A stretch of 64,000 nucleotides of DNA from Pithys albifrons albifrons (GCF_047495875.1 NC_092459.1:96629560-96693559), one strand, 5' to 3'. Positions 13,360 to 26,984 are shown, counted from the first letter of the stretch. The notes: generated from the letters alone by a model not told the origin. Made by a program: numbers and translations.

Positions 13360-15455
13360 AGGCAGATGTTCCAGAGAGATCTTTTGGATCACTGGAAAAA
13401 AGACTTTCTTTCACTGTTACAGAACCAAAATGGTGGTGTCGGAAGACAAAATATGTATTCTTCTGTGCATTTTCCCCCTCCAGAAAGTGAAGCAGAAAGA
13501 CAATATTATGGATTGGGTGCTGCCACTACAACAGAAAGTGCAAACACTAAAATCATAGGAACAGAAGATAGTGTGGCACGTCTCTCCATCATCAAGTGTA
13601 ATAAAACTTCCCCTTAAATACACACAAAAAAAGCCTTTTGCCAGGCTTTTATCTCCCCCCATCCAGGTCTCACATTTTAAGCTGTCACTGATACAATTGA
13701 GAAGGATATCCAGGAAGCCATAAGATGGAGAACAAGTTGAACTGCTGTTAGCTAAGCATACATTCAGGCAAATATCCAAATGCTTTAGGAGCTGTCATTC
13801 TCCATCCCGCGTGGGAAGGCAGCAAAGAGACGGACTTGCTCGTATCATGATTGCTCTTATTATTACAGCAGTGAAAACACTGCATACTAATGGATATGTT
13901 TTCAGAAAAAAAGACTGTTAGATGGCTTTTTAGACTCTATGCCTAGCTGTCTGGACTTCAGTATCTGATACATCCTATCTCTCTCTTTACTTCCAAAGCA
14001 GAACTCTAAAAAAAAGTTTGTAACATGAGGGCAAAATAAAACATATTTCCAAATGGGGACACAACAGTGTTCTACAACCCCACATACGGTAGCATATTTA
14101 CATAAGCCTGCATAGGTCAGAGAGTTTATTTGTTAAGGGACAAATAAGCAGGCCATGAAATAATTATTTTTCATTGTGCCCTGCCAAACCTACCCAGCCA
14201 AAGGCTAAATTGAGCTGCTATTGTGATTATTTGAACTGTGGAGCCAAAAGTCTTCACTGCAAAGCATCCCAGCTGTCCTAAATTTTATTCTGATGGCTAG
14301 TTTTCACACTAGCTTGAAACTTGCCAAAAATGCTCCACAAAATAGGCAGGCGGAAGGGTTGCTTTATCCAGACCTACATCAATTACTGATTTAGAGCTGT
14401 TCTGAGAACTTGATTATTAACAAATCACTTCCCAAAATTGTTATGACAAGATTCACATATGCAAATGGCAAGCTGCTCATATGTACACAGCTAGCAAAAG
14501 AAATTAATACAAAGGTTCCCAGATTTATTTATGGTTATTTCCTATTCTGCTTTACTGCAAATTAGCCACTAAAATATTAAAAGAAAGGGGAGAGATCCAG
14601 CTGCAGCATCACAGCTTTGACATACGGTGACTTGGAAACACCCAGGCTGTTACTGCTCCACATGCTTCTGCCTTCACCCACCTCCCTGGAGAAAAGGATC
14701 TACTAGTGCCTTCTGGCATCAGAGGAAGCAAAACTACCATGGTAGTTCTCAAGCTGCAGATTTGGTCAGCACACCAAGAAGGAGGAAGGATTACCATCAG
14801 AACAGCTCAGATGATGGGTTTGGAAGGATATTTCATACTTTAAATGAAGTTGACAGTGGAGGAGGGGGAACAACAAATATAATTTTTTTTAAAACCTCAT
14901 GCTTCAAAGCTTAAATTAATCCCTAATAATTAAAGATCAGGATGAGAATGTGTAGAGAGAAGATTATGCTATGTCTGCCCATTGTGAGGCTCTTACAACT
15001 TTCCTTGAGGCGCCTGGGGTTGGTCATTGCCAGAGAAAGAGCAGAAGTCTAGAAGAATCCCTGGAATAATTAACTTTTTACTTTCTAAATTTCTGCTTAA
15101 ATAAATGAGACACAAACAAAAGACAATGAGGCTAATTGTTTTGAAAGAAACTGACTTCTAAGTAAATGAAATACCCATCTCTTGGTATCAGACTGTGTGT
15201 ACCACAACCCCAACCTGACAAGTGCACCTCATTGCAGGCTGCCCTCCTTCTCCACACCTCCTCCTACTTTTTATCCTGTTTGTAATTTCACTGCGATATC
15301 CTCAGGGCAGCAACCACTTCACATTTACACATGAATTAGAACAACACCTCACACAATGGCATGCCAGTCCTGATTGGACCTGGACTGCTCCTGGGAATGC
15401 TGCTGGGAATGGTACTATAAAAAGCACTCATAAATGTATAGAGTACAGCACAGTA
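13360..15455. other. Non-coding stretch, nothing identified
   Basis: Overlapping plus and minus frames at 13352-13779 and 14609-14914 show no recognisable domains. An A-run preceded by TTAAATACACAC lies near 13624. I see no known repeat family or RNA gene. Confidence 0.5.
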
Positions 15456-15488
15456 ACACACACACACACCCCCACACCCACACACCCC
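15456..15488. repeat. (CA)n microsatellite with C-rich interruptions
   Basis: About seven CA units are followed by CCCCCACACCCACACACCCC. Simple sequence; no function is evident. Confidence 0.85.
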
Positions 15489-18400
15489 TACCCTTTAACA
15501 CAGGAGTGATGTTAACTCTTTGTTTTCATCATAAAACTGCAGATAGTTTCATCCCTTTCTGAGCCTGAAGGTGGTTGCAAGATGTGCAGCTAAGACTCAG
15601 CACACCTTCACCAGCATCCTCTGTGACATGAGGCCTTTGCATGGATGTCTATGTTTGCTGCTTAATCAAATGACAGAAATGCTAAGAGATTGTGTTATAG
15701 ATGTCAGAACTTGAGCTTGAAAGTTGCTTAGGATTTGCATGGAAGCTGACCCAACAATAAGCTGGGGACATTCAGGATGAGTAACCAAAGAAAGCCACAT
15801 CAGTGTTAGTCATATCGCCCCTGTGCAACCATTACAGACCTAACCTGATTTGCCCAAATTCCCTTCTAATTTCCTTTCAATTTCCTTCCTTTCTTGGGAG
15901 AGGCTTTTGACTTTAGAAGTAGTATTTTAATATATTCTGGAATTTCAAATTTTGCACATAATGAACTAATTATTTTCAGGTACTTCATATAAGAACAACT
16001 CCAATACAAAATTTTAACTTACTCCGGTGTTCAGTCATGTTATTTTTAACTGAAAACATAACAAATAGAAAGATTTGAAAATCGTTATCAACATACTTTT
16101 ATTTTTTTCTAAAAATTCTGACTAATCAATTACTTTGTGGGACTTTCTCCTGAAGGACTATGAGTGGCCAATGTGGTTCACAAAGACCAAAAGAAAAAGG
16201 AAAGGAGTGGATGCAGGTAACGTGGGAAATCAATAAGTAACTTGAATGCATGTATAAACTCTGGCACCTGAGCCCCTTTAAGGTCAGGCACCATGTTGGA
16301 GTCACTCATTCCAATAATTAATATCTAGAAAAATAGAAGAAATAGCCAAAATGTAAAACACATTAAAAATCTTAATTAGAATAGAATCACCATTTTGTTA
16401 GGCCCGTATTCTCTGTTGGTATGGCATGAGGAACTTACCTTAAAAATCTACCATACAGACTCCAGCTGTTAGCAATTGCCAATACCTCTCAAAATAAAAC
16501 AAAATAATGTAAAAATTACTTTTTGTTGACTAGCAGGTAACAGATCTCTTCTTCCTTTGACTAAAAGCTCTACTCAATCAAACTCTGGAAAATCCAAGAT
16601 ATAAATTCTTTTTCTCAGTCTCTTGATGGGATGGCAGCATTATGGGGCCTTAATGTGCTTTTCCATATAACCTCATACTCAATGCAAGTTTTGTCCATGA
16701 CATGAATGCAGAGAGTTTCTATCTCAAAGAAGTGTGACTCTCATTCCTGGACATTCTCAGTCTGAGACCTTCAGCTTCTCCATGAATTCCCTGCAAGTCA
16801 TGACTTAACTCTTGTCCCTTTTGCCGGTGCTGCCCATGGGGCTTCAACCAAAGCAAACTCTACCCACTGTCACACTGCCACTATGGAGGAAAAATCATTC
16901 AGGAATGATCTTTTTATTTCTACAAAGGCAGTAAGAGACCATGGTCTATATGGAACAGGCTACTGACAACCTTACACACACTCAGTCATAGTCAGATATG
17001 TGACAAAGTCCAGTGAAATCCTATTAGGGAATAATACAAATGACAGAGCTTAAAGAATACAGTTAGCTCCTAATTAAATAGCCCATAAATCTGTTCGGAA
17101 CCTACAGAACTTCTCACCAGAACAGAAATCTCAGAATCTGTCACAGAGTTTCATTTTAACAGACCTGGTGTCCACTAAACTAACAACTCTGTTCCTTACT
17201 GAGGAGATAGTTCATCAACTTAAATACTATTAAAAGATGCTTATGCACTGAGCTTTCCTGAAATTGTGTAACATTTGCATGGTATAACACATACTCTTAC
17301 TTGTTCACTGCAGTCTGATTCAAAGCGCTATAAATATGTTTGCCCTTTCTGCTAAGCCTGCCTAAGGGATTAGCAATCCCCCAAAAGTTCAGTTGAATAT
17401 TAACTGCATTAACTTTGCAGACTGTAACATACTGTTACACTCAAACAGCCTACGGTGTGGTATGGATGACTTGCTTAATAAAAAATGTTTTCTTGCAAAT
17501 CCCAATTGCTAGAAAAAAGAATTTGCTATATCAAAGGCAACAAATATAAGGGAGAACCTTACAGAGATGTCCAGAGAAATGTTTACCATTTTGTCTGTCA
17601 AACCAGATGGACTTCCCTTGGCAACACAGCACCAGCTCCACTCTATGTTAGAAATTAAGTCAGTTCACCATGAAAAAAAAATCCTGTGAAATACAGTAGC
17701 AAAGTATCATCTGCTGTAGTAACGTGAAGTTAAAAACTACAAAAGAGGTGCATTTGCTTACCTATTTTGTTAAGAAAGTAGTGCTTTGCATGCCAACTTC
17801 CATAAAAACTTCATGTGCTGAAAGACTTTCCAGCACAAACTTTTATAGCAGTGAAGCCAAAAAAAAAAAATAAAATAAAAGGGCAGAGGAAATATTTAAA
17901 AGTTGGAAGAGGGAGAGTTGATAGGAGTGTAAAGGAGAGACAACTTGACAGCTAGCAACAAAAGTCAAGAAAGAGCAGGTTCTTGAAACTCTAAAGCAAC
18001 CAGCTTCCGGGAAGATGCAGGTGGTAACTGGCAGTATCTGATCAAAAGACGAAGAAAAGGAAAGAGAAAGGAAAACGAGAAAGACTGGGACTAGTTTGTT
18101 AAAGTTACAAGGTAAAAAGTATGCAATAGATGGTTAAAATACTTTTAAAGATTAAAAAAACTTCATTATAATTGCAGTAATAAAAAATTTAGGACCTGTC
18201 TGTTATGGGATGAAAATAGAAATTGCATAATACCTTTTCTTCTGCTTTTATAAAAGTACGTAGATGAAACAAACCTTCTCTGTGTTGCTGAGGGAACACG
18301 TAACAACAATCAACAGCTCCTTGATACCAAACGAAACCTCTCTCATTCAGCCTTCAAGGATCACGTCTGTAGCAATTTGTAAAAACACACTCTCCCATAC

Positions 18401-19811
18401 AAGAGACTTGGGTGTAATCAGAAAATAAATTCAAATTTTAGAATTAGAAACCATATTTCTCTGTAATTCTGGACACTTAGTTGCTTCTGCCATTCACCAT
18501 CACCACTATGTTGTCTAGAAATGAAGACCATGTAGGTAACTACACAAGAACTTAAACTGCAGAGAGCCTCAGACCACAGCATTAAACGGGAATTAAAGCC
18601 TTACAGGAAAAGAGAAATGTTTTACTCCCTGCAATCACCTCCCTCCCTAAAACACACACTGCACACCTGCTACCCACCAGCCAGATGGGACTGAATTCTC
18701 CTGAATCAGATCTTGGATTTTTAAGCTCAGCTTGAGTTCAATTGGATTTCAAGACATGAAAATAAATTATCACTCACATTCAAAAAATCACATCAGTGTC
18801 CAGGAACTCCTAGTTTCAGTGCTGCTTGCACAATTAGATTTGTATTAAAGTGGGATTATTGCCCCAAATGTACCAATAAAAATAAATAAATGCAGCATTG
18901 CAGCAACATTTATTTTAATTACATATGCTCACTTAATGCATGAAAACCAGAAACAAGCTGATTTTATATCATCATCATCATGTTAAGTGTGATTGGGAAT
19001 TTAGCTAATCTGTGGTGACCAGCAGTGTTTTTAAAAAGGCCATAAAGGCAATTTAGCAGCCCAAACTCAGTTAAATATTGTAGAAACTGGCCCTTAATGC
19101 ACAGGTATCATAAAATATTAACCATGTTAAGAAAAAAACTGGGAAGCATTATATTCCTAGAGCATTTGCTAAGCTTGCATAATGTAACATTCATCATCAA
19201 TAAAGTTTCTTCAGTTAAAAGATCTCTAGCCTGTTCTTCAGAAGAAGGCCTTTTTTCCCCCCTCTCTCTTATTCCAACAGCACAGCTCCACCACATCCCC
19301 GTTTCTTGCACTTCAGTGGACTGCTCGCAACTGGCAAAGTCACATCTTTAATTGGGACTGGCCTCTGAACTAGTCTTTGCCCACCTTTTCCTTCAGTCCT
19401 GAAACCAATTTGAGACTTGCATGGGGTTAACAAGTCATCGATCATCAGCGCGACATTCTCTGCAGAGACCGCGGGCATCTGGAAGCTGCTGCTGGTGGTG
19501 TTCCGCCAGAGCCCTGTCTGGCAAGTGCCAAGACACAGAAATGCGAGTCCTGCTTGCTTGGCCAGCCTTGGACTGACCTTTAGTCGTAACAGGGAACAGG
19601 AGTTTTGTTAGTGAACACAGAGTTCTGGTCTACACATTTTTTAAATTGATTATTTTATTGATGTAAAGTGCCCAGGTGCCCTCACAACAGTCACTAATAT
19701 AGATTTTGAAAATAAAATTAATTAAGGGCCAGTCTGGACCACCTTTACTGTCATCATGTAGTACCCTTTTCTACAAGTAACAATGCTATCAAGCGAGCAC
19801 ACGCATAGTGT
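15489..19811. other. Non-coding stretch, nothing identified
   Basis: Very poor in open frames: none reaches 60 codons between about 15.5 and 19.0 kb. The stretch is AT-rich, with an A-run near 17858-17880 and purine-rich DNA near 18048-18090. The 19.1-19.6 kb part has three overlapping short frames on both strands without recognisable content. Confidence 0.55.
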
Positions 19812-19998
19812 TTGTAGAGTATTTCATTACATCTCAAAACACCTGACCATGGAGGTCAAGATCACTGTCACCTATCTACATGTACAACCACACACACACA
19901 CTCACTTTCCTCTCCTACCTTCCAAAAGGGGAACCGAAGCACGGCAAACTTAACCAGCAAAAGTCTGTGTCAGAGGGCCAGCAGTGCCGCTCTGGGCT
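19812..19998 (+). repeat. Ancient MIR-like amniote SINE remnant
   Basis: The order of words follows a MIR/CORE-SINE read forward: ATCTCAAAACACCTGACCATGGAGGTCAAGATCACTG (compare 'CTCAAAGCACTTTACAAAGGAGGTCAGTATCATT'), then a degenerate middle holding a (CA)n run at 19888-19902, then GGGGAACCGAAGCACGGC, TTAACCAGCAAAAGTC and GTCAGAGGGCCAGCAGTG (compare 'GGGAAACTGAGGCACAG ... AGTCAGTGGCAGAGC'). It is strongly diverged and runs directly into the GC-richer block that follows. Confidence 0.45.
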
Positions 19999-20135
19999 CC
20001 GTCCCTCCGGAGCGCGGCGGGAGCATGGCACAGTGTGAGTCCGAGCGGGAGCTAATCTGAATTACACTCATCCAGCCCTCGAAATGGTTCCTCATTAGCT
20101 GCGGGTTAATGGAGTCCCAATGAGTAGTGTTATTT
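19960..20135. promoter_or_regulatory. Candidate enhancer / conserved non-coding element
   Basis: A GC-rich island with several CpGs (GTCCCTCCGGAGCGCGGCGG near 20000) sits in AT-rich DNA. It is followed by a run of homeodomain-type cores: GAGCTAATCTGAATTACACTCATCC, CCTCATTAGCTGCGGGTTAATGG and CCCAATGAG. This mix of CpGs and evenly spaced TAAT/ATTA sites with no open frame is typical of deeply conserved vertebrate developmental enhancers. Its left edge overlaps the SINE-like remnant, which suggests exaptation. The call is inferential. Confidence 0.4.
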
Positions 20136-23100
20136 TCATCCCTTGCCTACTGAACACAAAATTCATTTGCAAATATCCTGTAAAATACTGCAAAGCAAGC
20201 CAAAGAGATATGACAACATAAGAGGCATACTATTTATGGAATGCACTTACCGTCATTTAGAAAAGGAAGCTGACATGAGCAACAGCCTAAATTTAGCAAC
20301 ACATTTAGTTTTTATTCACCAGTCACAATGACAACATTTTAGAAGGCTACTGCACACCTTGTGCACTGAAAGGTTTCACTGAAATCAAGACAGACTTTCA
20401 TCTGAAAGGAATTCGGGATCAGCTCCTTAATGAATACAACACTGAGTTAAATTAAGGCAATCATCATCTTGACTTTCTATTCCAAGTAGATATAAAATTA
20501 CATTGATTGCAGGAAATGGTGGCATTCAAACAATATTGCAATGGCCAAAGCCTGAAAGCTAAATTCATTGTCGAGCTAAACTAGGCTTTCAGAGGGCACC
20601 ATTTGATTTGAGGGGGAAAAAGCATCTATAAACCACATATTTTCAATTAATAGTTTAAAAGGCACAGAGTAAGAAAGGAAAAAAACACAGGTCAATATGC
20701 CACATGCCACTCAAAAAAGCAGAGTCTTTGCATGTAGATACTGTGCATATTCATATACATGTATATACATAGGTGGGTGCATGCATGTTTTTTTTAGGCA
20801 GGCTGTGCTACAAAGGCTAAAATTGAGATCTAGAAAGACACAATGTATTTCAGAACAGCCTGGGAATGCTTTTTTATCCACATTATCTTTAATTCAAAAG
20901 TAATTTCAAATCAACAGCACACAAAGTTAAACCTAGTTCTCTTGAAAATTCAGAAAAAGAATTAATTCGAACCCTTACCTTTGGCACCTTAAAGACTTTT
21001 GGCCATGACTTACCTGTATAAATAGAAAGAACTAATTTACTACAGAAATGCCCATGGGCAAACATGTTCTGGCTAATGAAGTGTTCAGCTTTTGCATGAT
21101 TAACCAGCTGGTGGGGGTGGTGTAAAAATCACAGGGCATAAAATAATAAGAAAAATTGATTAGCAGCTCTCTTTTAAAGCACTCTATGAAAAAATTCCTT
21201 ATTTTTGCTCATCAGTTTGAAAAGTGACTGTACAGAAAGATAGACATGAATGACTTACCAAGGAGCCAGGCAGAGACTGTACCAGGCACTCACTCCTCCA
21301 AGACCTGTATCGCAGAGAGGTTCAAGTGAAAAGCAAGATACCAACCAGCACCATGGCTGGATTACTTACACAACAGGCCCTGCCACTAGTCATAAAGGTA
21401 ATTTTCTACTGTATTGCAGAAGACATTATATAAAGTTAAAACTATGACTATGCTTTGAGTCAGTTCAGTTTCTTCCCCAGTGCTCTACAATTGAACACCT
21501 GAGCTGGCTACAGCTACACCCATGAGCTAGTTTAAGAAGTGCCTCCATGTGAGCCCAGGATTTGTATGCTACCTGGAAATAGTGAATATATTTAAGTGAT
21601 GCTACATAAAAAAAGATGGGGTTTTCACTCACTAGGGACAAAATCCTCTTGCCCTTCCCATCCTGTACAAGGGGTTCCTTATGAGCTCACATGCACTGCC
21701 CTCAAAATAGGACCTAATTAGTGTACAAATATTTGGCAGGCAGGTCATGGAAATAAATTTATCACTAATTCTCCCCTAAACCAATGCAGGTTATCCTAAA
21801 GCAGTTTCACGTCAAACACATTTGCTCTAGGTCCCTTCTGCTGGAGTTCAACTGGCACATAGCAGTTTCTTTAAGAAGGAAAATTACATATTTTTATGGC
21901 ATGGAATTACTTCAGAAATGTGAAAGAACTGCTCATATAAAACACATGCACCACTAATAAACAGAAATGCAAAAATTTAAGTTACAGACAACTTGCAATA
22001 GGCCATAGTAATAATCACAGTCCTTCTTCACTGTCATTACTTCTCTGGAAAATGCATGATTTACACTTATTTATGGACTTTTGAAGACTGGTTTATAGCT
22101 ATGTATCATGGGAGACACATACAAAGGATCTGCATCTCAGGAATTTGCAATGTGTCCCAGCCCTAGGGATGCAACAAAAACTTCAATGCTGGGACTTCAT
22201 GGGCTGGGAACCTACATTAACTCCCTTTGGCAATATACAAGGTGTCACCTTACATCCCTAGGTGATTTCTAACCACAACCAGATACTCCCTCACAGAGCT
22301 TCCTCCCTCGTGGTATGTCATGGTATGTGATGTACCTTCATATGCCCAGTTACCTGGATATGAATTCAATTCTCAAATCACATTGGTATACTGTGCATGC
22401 TGTGGCTCAAACTATTCAATCATACCATGGGATACTTTGTGAGGAGTAACAATTCTACCTGAACTGAGTTATTTATTATGAGAAGAACCAAAGCAGAACT
22501 CTGAAGTCCTTTTTTTTCATGACTCCTGTATTTATCTGATTTACCACTTTCTGAGGAAGACAGTATCCCCTGTTTCAATGCACCAAAAGAAAGATTTTTC
22601 GATGTTATTTCCCTATGGGATTCAAGCAGATTATTCTGAGAACAGATTGCTTCATGTGTACACTTAGACTCTACTTTACCCAAAGATTCATACCAAAGAA
22701 CTGGTCAGGCTTATGCATGTTAGGTAAGTCTACAAATGTTCCACAGAGGTCTTTCTTTCTTATCATGTATGTCTGAGAAAGCTTGTTGCTGACTTCACAG
22801 TCAGTCCAAGACTTCTGACATCAAAGTGATTTTTGCCTATTTTCAAGCACTGCTGAATAGCTGGATATTTCTACACTTGCTTTTGAGCCTCCTCTAACAT
22901 CTTGGAAACTGATCTACACATTAACACTTAGGAAAGTGGGCATAGAGCTGACACAAGCAAACAGAAATAGAGGTAAACTGAAAACCCTGGCATGAAGCAA
23001 CATTTCTCTTAGTACATCAGTTGAGAAAGTGCTATTTCCAGACAGAATTCACCATAAGAAGAGAAGTTTCTAGCTAAGCTAGAAGCGGTATTAAATTCCA

Positions 23101-23643
23101 CTTAAGTCTAGTTTCTATTGAATCATGAGCCATTTCTAAAATGTCGTGTATTTCTAACTCTGATCAACTGGGACCCTGAGAACACCAGAGCTTGTAAGCT
23201 GTGTTTGAAGCTATTTTCAAAGATGGTAACAGCCTGATATGGCTACAACACAATTTAGTAATTGCAGCCATACTTGCTATGAAATTATGCTGTGGAATAT
23301 CTAAGTAACATCATTTTGGCTAGCTTACTTGTTTAAAAAGTAAAATTAAAAGAAAAAAGAAACCTGTTTGCCACAGAAAGTGAATGACTGTTAAAACTGT
23401 ATTTCCTTAAAGGAATTCAGAAATATAGATATGAGGCACAGCTGTTTTACAGATGGAAACCCCTAATTCTTCAGATGCGTACATTGTACTACAAAAGCCT
23501 TATGTAATTATCTGTTTGTTTACCCATAAGCAATTGCTTTGGAGGAGCCCCCCAGTGAGTATGTGCTCTGTGCTCTGCAGAGGGGTCAAGCACAAGATAC
23601 AACCTGCAGACTACAGGTTTATCTTCAAAGAACAAGCACACAC
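20136..23643. other. Non-coding stretch, nothing identified
   Basis: AT-rich, with short unrecognised frames only. A small TATGTA/TGCATG-rich patch occurs near 20745-20790. GTGGTATGTCATGGTATGTGATG near 22311 is a local duplication of GGTATGT. No repeat family or RNA gene is recognised. Confidence 0.5.
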
Positions 23644-23730
23644 AAAGGTATTTAGGTGCCTAATTCCACTCATACCCACTCTCGGTGAAACTGATAGAGA
23701 GTAAGCACCTCTAAGGACACAATCCTTTGA
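23644..23730. repeat. Ancient amniote repeat remnant (CR1/L3-like 'gtgcctaa' type)
   Basis: AAGGTATTTAGGTGCCTAAT followed by TCCAC, then GTGAAACTGATAGAGAGTAAGCACCT, resembles a widespread old amniote element. In better-preserved reptile and bird copies it reads like 'ATTTAGGCRCCTAAATCCCAYTGA...'. I place it by remembered wording, not by alignment, so the family name is uncertain. Confidence 0.35.
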
Positions 23731-26360
23731 CACTAACATGGATTCCCCATCTAGATCCAGGTCTATGTTCCCTGGACATCAGAACAGCAGAAAATAAAAA
23801 CCATTTGCTTTATGGCCTCCTCATCCTCTCCTATATTGGAGTTTTGATAAGGTTGATCATGGTTCCTGGTAGAGGACATTAACAGCCAAACAGGCTGGTC
23901 TAATTAACCAAAGTTTTTCACACTAATTAATAACAACATGAGCATTAAGCAATCAATAGGACACCTTAACACCACTACTGCTTAAGTCTGCTTTGAATAC
24001 TTCTGGTTGTACCCTTGAAGCACATGTGGAGGGTTCTTCCTGACATCCTCCCACGCAGCATCAATTTTTAGCAATGATAATCATTCCCATTATGCTAGAA
24101 ATTGATAAGCAACATTGTTAACCTATGTGATGCAGCTAAAAATCAGATGTAAAGTGAACATTGAGGAACTGAAGGGATTTTTTTTTTTTGAGTCAAGTAT
24201 TTTGATTACCTCTAACATGATTATGTACTTGACCAATGAGTAACATAGTATGACATTCAGGCCACTGCAAACAAGTTGCACGCAGACTTGTGTAACACAT
24301 ACATCCCACTCGGGCACAAGGGGAGCCATGTTCCACTGTTTCACTGTACATTCAGCAACTTACTTCTAAATTCATATGAAAAAACAATGCCATCATTGAT
24401 TCAGAAGCAATTTTAAACTCTTTCAGAATAACTTCTGAAGGACAGCTAGCAAGAAGGTAATATATTTGAAGCAAAAATGAAAACAGAAAACTTGTAAACT
24501 ATCTTCTCCAATTAACAGACTCAATTGCCAAAACTAGTTCTTGGAATTTCTCCTTTGGGTGTCAGTTTAGAACTTGCTTCCAATGATCACTAAATAACAA
24601 TCCTCCTGACTTTGAAATAATCCACTACTAGTCAATAGCACCCGTTTCCTGATTCGGCGCATGCAACCCCCTCACAAAAAAATCATACATTTGTACTCTT
24701 ATTTTTAAAAATGCACTTTGTTCCAATGTGCCAAAACTAACTGTACAAACACAAAGAACTCAAATGCCCTCTCAACCCCTATTGGAAATGACAAGTGAGT
24801 CCTTCTAAAATTGCAGACACACACTGTCAAGTGCAGGTGTTTGTAAACAAGTTTGGAAATGTTGCTAATTATAAACCATATGAGTTAAAATTAGAAGTCC
24901 AATCCATTGGTTTAAAAAAAAAAAACAACTTCCAAAGTGTTAATCTAAATGAGAGCAACCAGTGATGTTTAATTTAGTTGCAAGAGTAGAATTCCTGCGC
25001 AGAGCAGCATACTGCTCTTCATCAGAATTTCCACTAGGAGTAACATTACATTTCTTAGAGGGAAAAAAAAAGATTTGATAAGAATTTTAATTTGCTGTCA
25101 TACTATGATACTGTATATTTGAAAGTACAATCTAAAAATACCCTATTCACAGGTCTAACGTGTTTCATATAATTATAAAGAAGGAAAAAAAAGTGTTCCC
25201 AAATCTTCTGAATCTGTCTTGGCTGACAACATCAAAGTTCAGCTTTTATGGGGAGCTTCCCACGCTGACCTTCTGAGAACTCAAACCAAACTCTGCTTGG
25301 AAGAGCCTTATTCTTCTGGATGAAGTTCTCCTCAATAACCTCATCTACTAAGCTTGGCTTGCCTGGCACAAGCTGCTGAGGGATGAAACTTGGAAGGGCA
25401 ATTCCGGAGCTCTGGCTGATGCAGATCTCAGGATGTCTCACACTTGCCTTCACTGCTCTGGTGTGGAGCCCAGAAGTGTAGCCCTAAGGAGTCAAATACT
25501 TTGACCAACGCCTCAGACAGAGGCTGCGTGGAGGCTAATCCTGTAGTACTTGTACACCATTTATAATGCACTGTGATGAGACAGTGCAGGTACAAAGATG
25601 GATGTTACCTCAGCAGCAAACAGAGCTTCTACCAGACTCAAGGGGACACGGAGCTGTTTTAAGAAGGGGAAAGAAAGGTTCATACTGGAATCTCATTATT
25701 TCTTAAACAAAACAGTATATTTAAGCATGTCAAAATAGCTCCACCTGATTACATGTGAGTAAAATTGTACAGAGGCTTGACTATGGCCTCACTTGAAGCA
25801 AGGGGTCACCTCCTGCTGCACTGTCCTGAAAAACCTGGAAAAGGAAATGGACTAAAAAGTGAGGACATGCCCCAGAAACAAGGTGGGCCTGGCCCTGCCC
25901 AGCAGAAATCCCTCTGCTCACTTTCCACCTGCAGAACAGGCAGGGGCTGTGAGGGGCAGGGAAACAACAGCTCTTTGGCCACTGCACAGACAGACTCCTA
26001 CTCCTACTCCACTGGGGTGTCATATGACAGGAAAAACCCAAAACCATTCTCCTGAAAAACCAGGACAGAAAGTAAGTTGCCCATGTCCTATCACAGTCAG
26101 GGAGCTATTTCACATAATAACAACTGTTCAACCTTTCCTTTTTCTTCCCCTCCTTTTCTTTTTAGTATTTGCTCTGTAAAAATAATAGTGTGAAAATATT
26201 TTTTTTGAATTTGCTGCCTTCAACAAACAAGACTGTACCAGTTTAGTGCCTATCTTGTAGCTACCAAGCACAGTGCTCCATGAGGATGAGAATATAAATG
26301 TGCATTCAAAGCAGGAGTCTTGCAAGTGGCAATTCCTTTGCTTCAAGTCATGATACTGTA
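23731..26360. other. Non-coding stretch, nothing identified
   Basis: There is a T-run at about 24180-24190, an A-run near 24913-24924 and scattered short frames. Pairs of opposite-strand frames at 25765-26179 and 25781-26047 cancel each other as coding evidence. No known family recognised. Confidence 0.5.
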
Positions 26361-26957
26361 GATTCACAGATGGGCTGCAACACCTTCCATTAGACCAGGT
26401 TGCTCAAAGCCTCAACCAACCTGCCCTTGAACACTTACAGGGATGGGGCACACCCAACTTCTCTGGGCAACCTGTTCCAGAGTATCACCACTCTCACAAT
26501 AAAGAATTTCTTCCTAATACCTCATCTAAATCTGCCCTCTTTCAGTTTAAAGCTGCTCCCCTTGTCCTATCTCTATACATCCAGTTAAAAAGTGTGTCCC
26601 CATCTTCCTCATAGGCCACCTTTAGATACTGGAAGGCCCTATAAAGTCTCCTCAGAGCCTTCTCTTCTCCAGGCTGAACAACCCTAACTCTCTCAGACTG
26701 TCTGCATAGGAGAGGTGCTCCAGCCTTCCATTTTCATGGCCGCCTCCGGATTCACTCCAACAGGTAGACATCCTTCCCATGCTGGGGACTCCAAAGCTGG
26801 ACACATCACTCCAGCTGGGGTCTCACCAGATCAGACTCAAGGGCGAGAATCACCTCCCTCAACCTGCTGGCCATGCTGCTTTTGATGCAGCCCACCTGGC
26901 TTTCTGTGATGTAAGTGCACATTGCTGAGTTGTGTTGAGCTTCTCATCAACCAGCCT
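26361..26957 (-). mobile_element. CR1 LINE 3' fragment (avian), reverse orientation
   Basis: This is a non-LTR retrotransposon tail of the CR1 clade. Read on the plus strand it is the reverse complement of the element's 3' portion. It has, in order, TTAGACCAGGTTGCTCAAAG, AACTTCTCTGGGCAACCTGTTCCAG, AAGAATTTCTTCCTAATACC, CTTTCAGTTTAAAGC, CCTTCTCTTCTCCAGGCTGAACAACCC, GGAGAGGTGCTCCAGCC, CTGGACACATCACTCCAG and TTGAGCTTCTCATCAACCAG. These are the standard landmarks of chicken-type CR1 copies. The extreme 3' end survives as GATTCACAGATGG at 26361-26373, but the segment that normally lies between it and CACCT...TTAGACCAGG is mostly deleted. The 5' side stops at about 26957, so the copy is 5'-truncated and holds no complete reverse transcriptase. 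It is an old, inactive copy with many point changes. Confidence 0.93.
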
Positions 26958-26984
26958 GGAACTTCTTATCACTTAAGCCAATCC

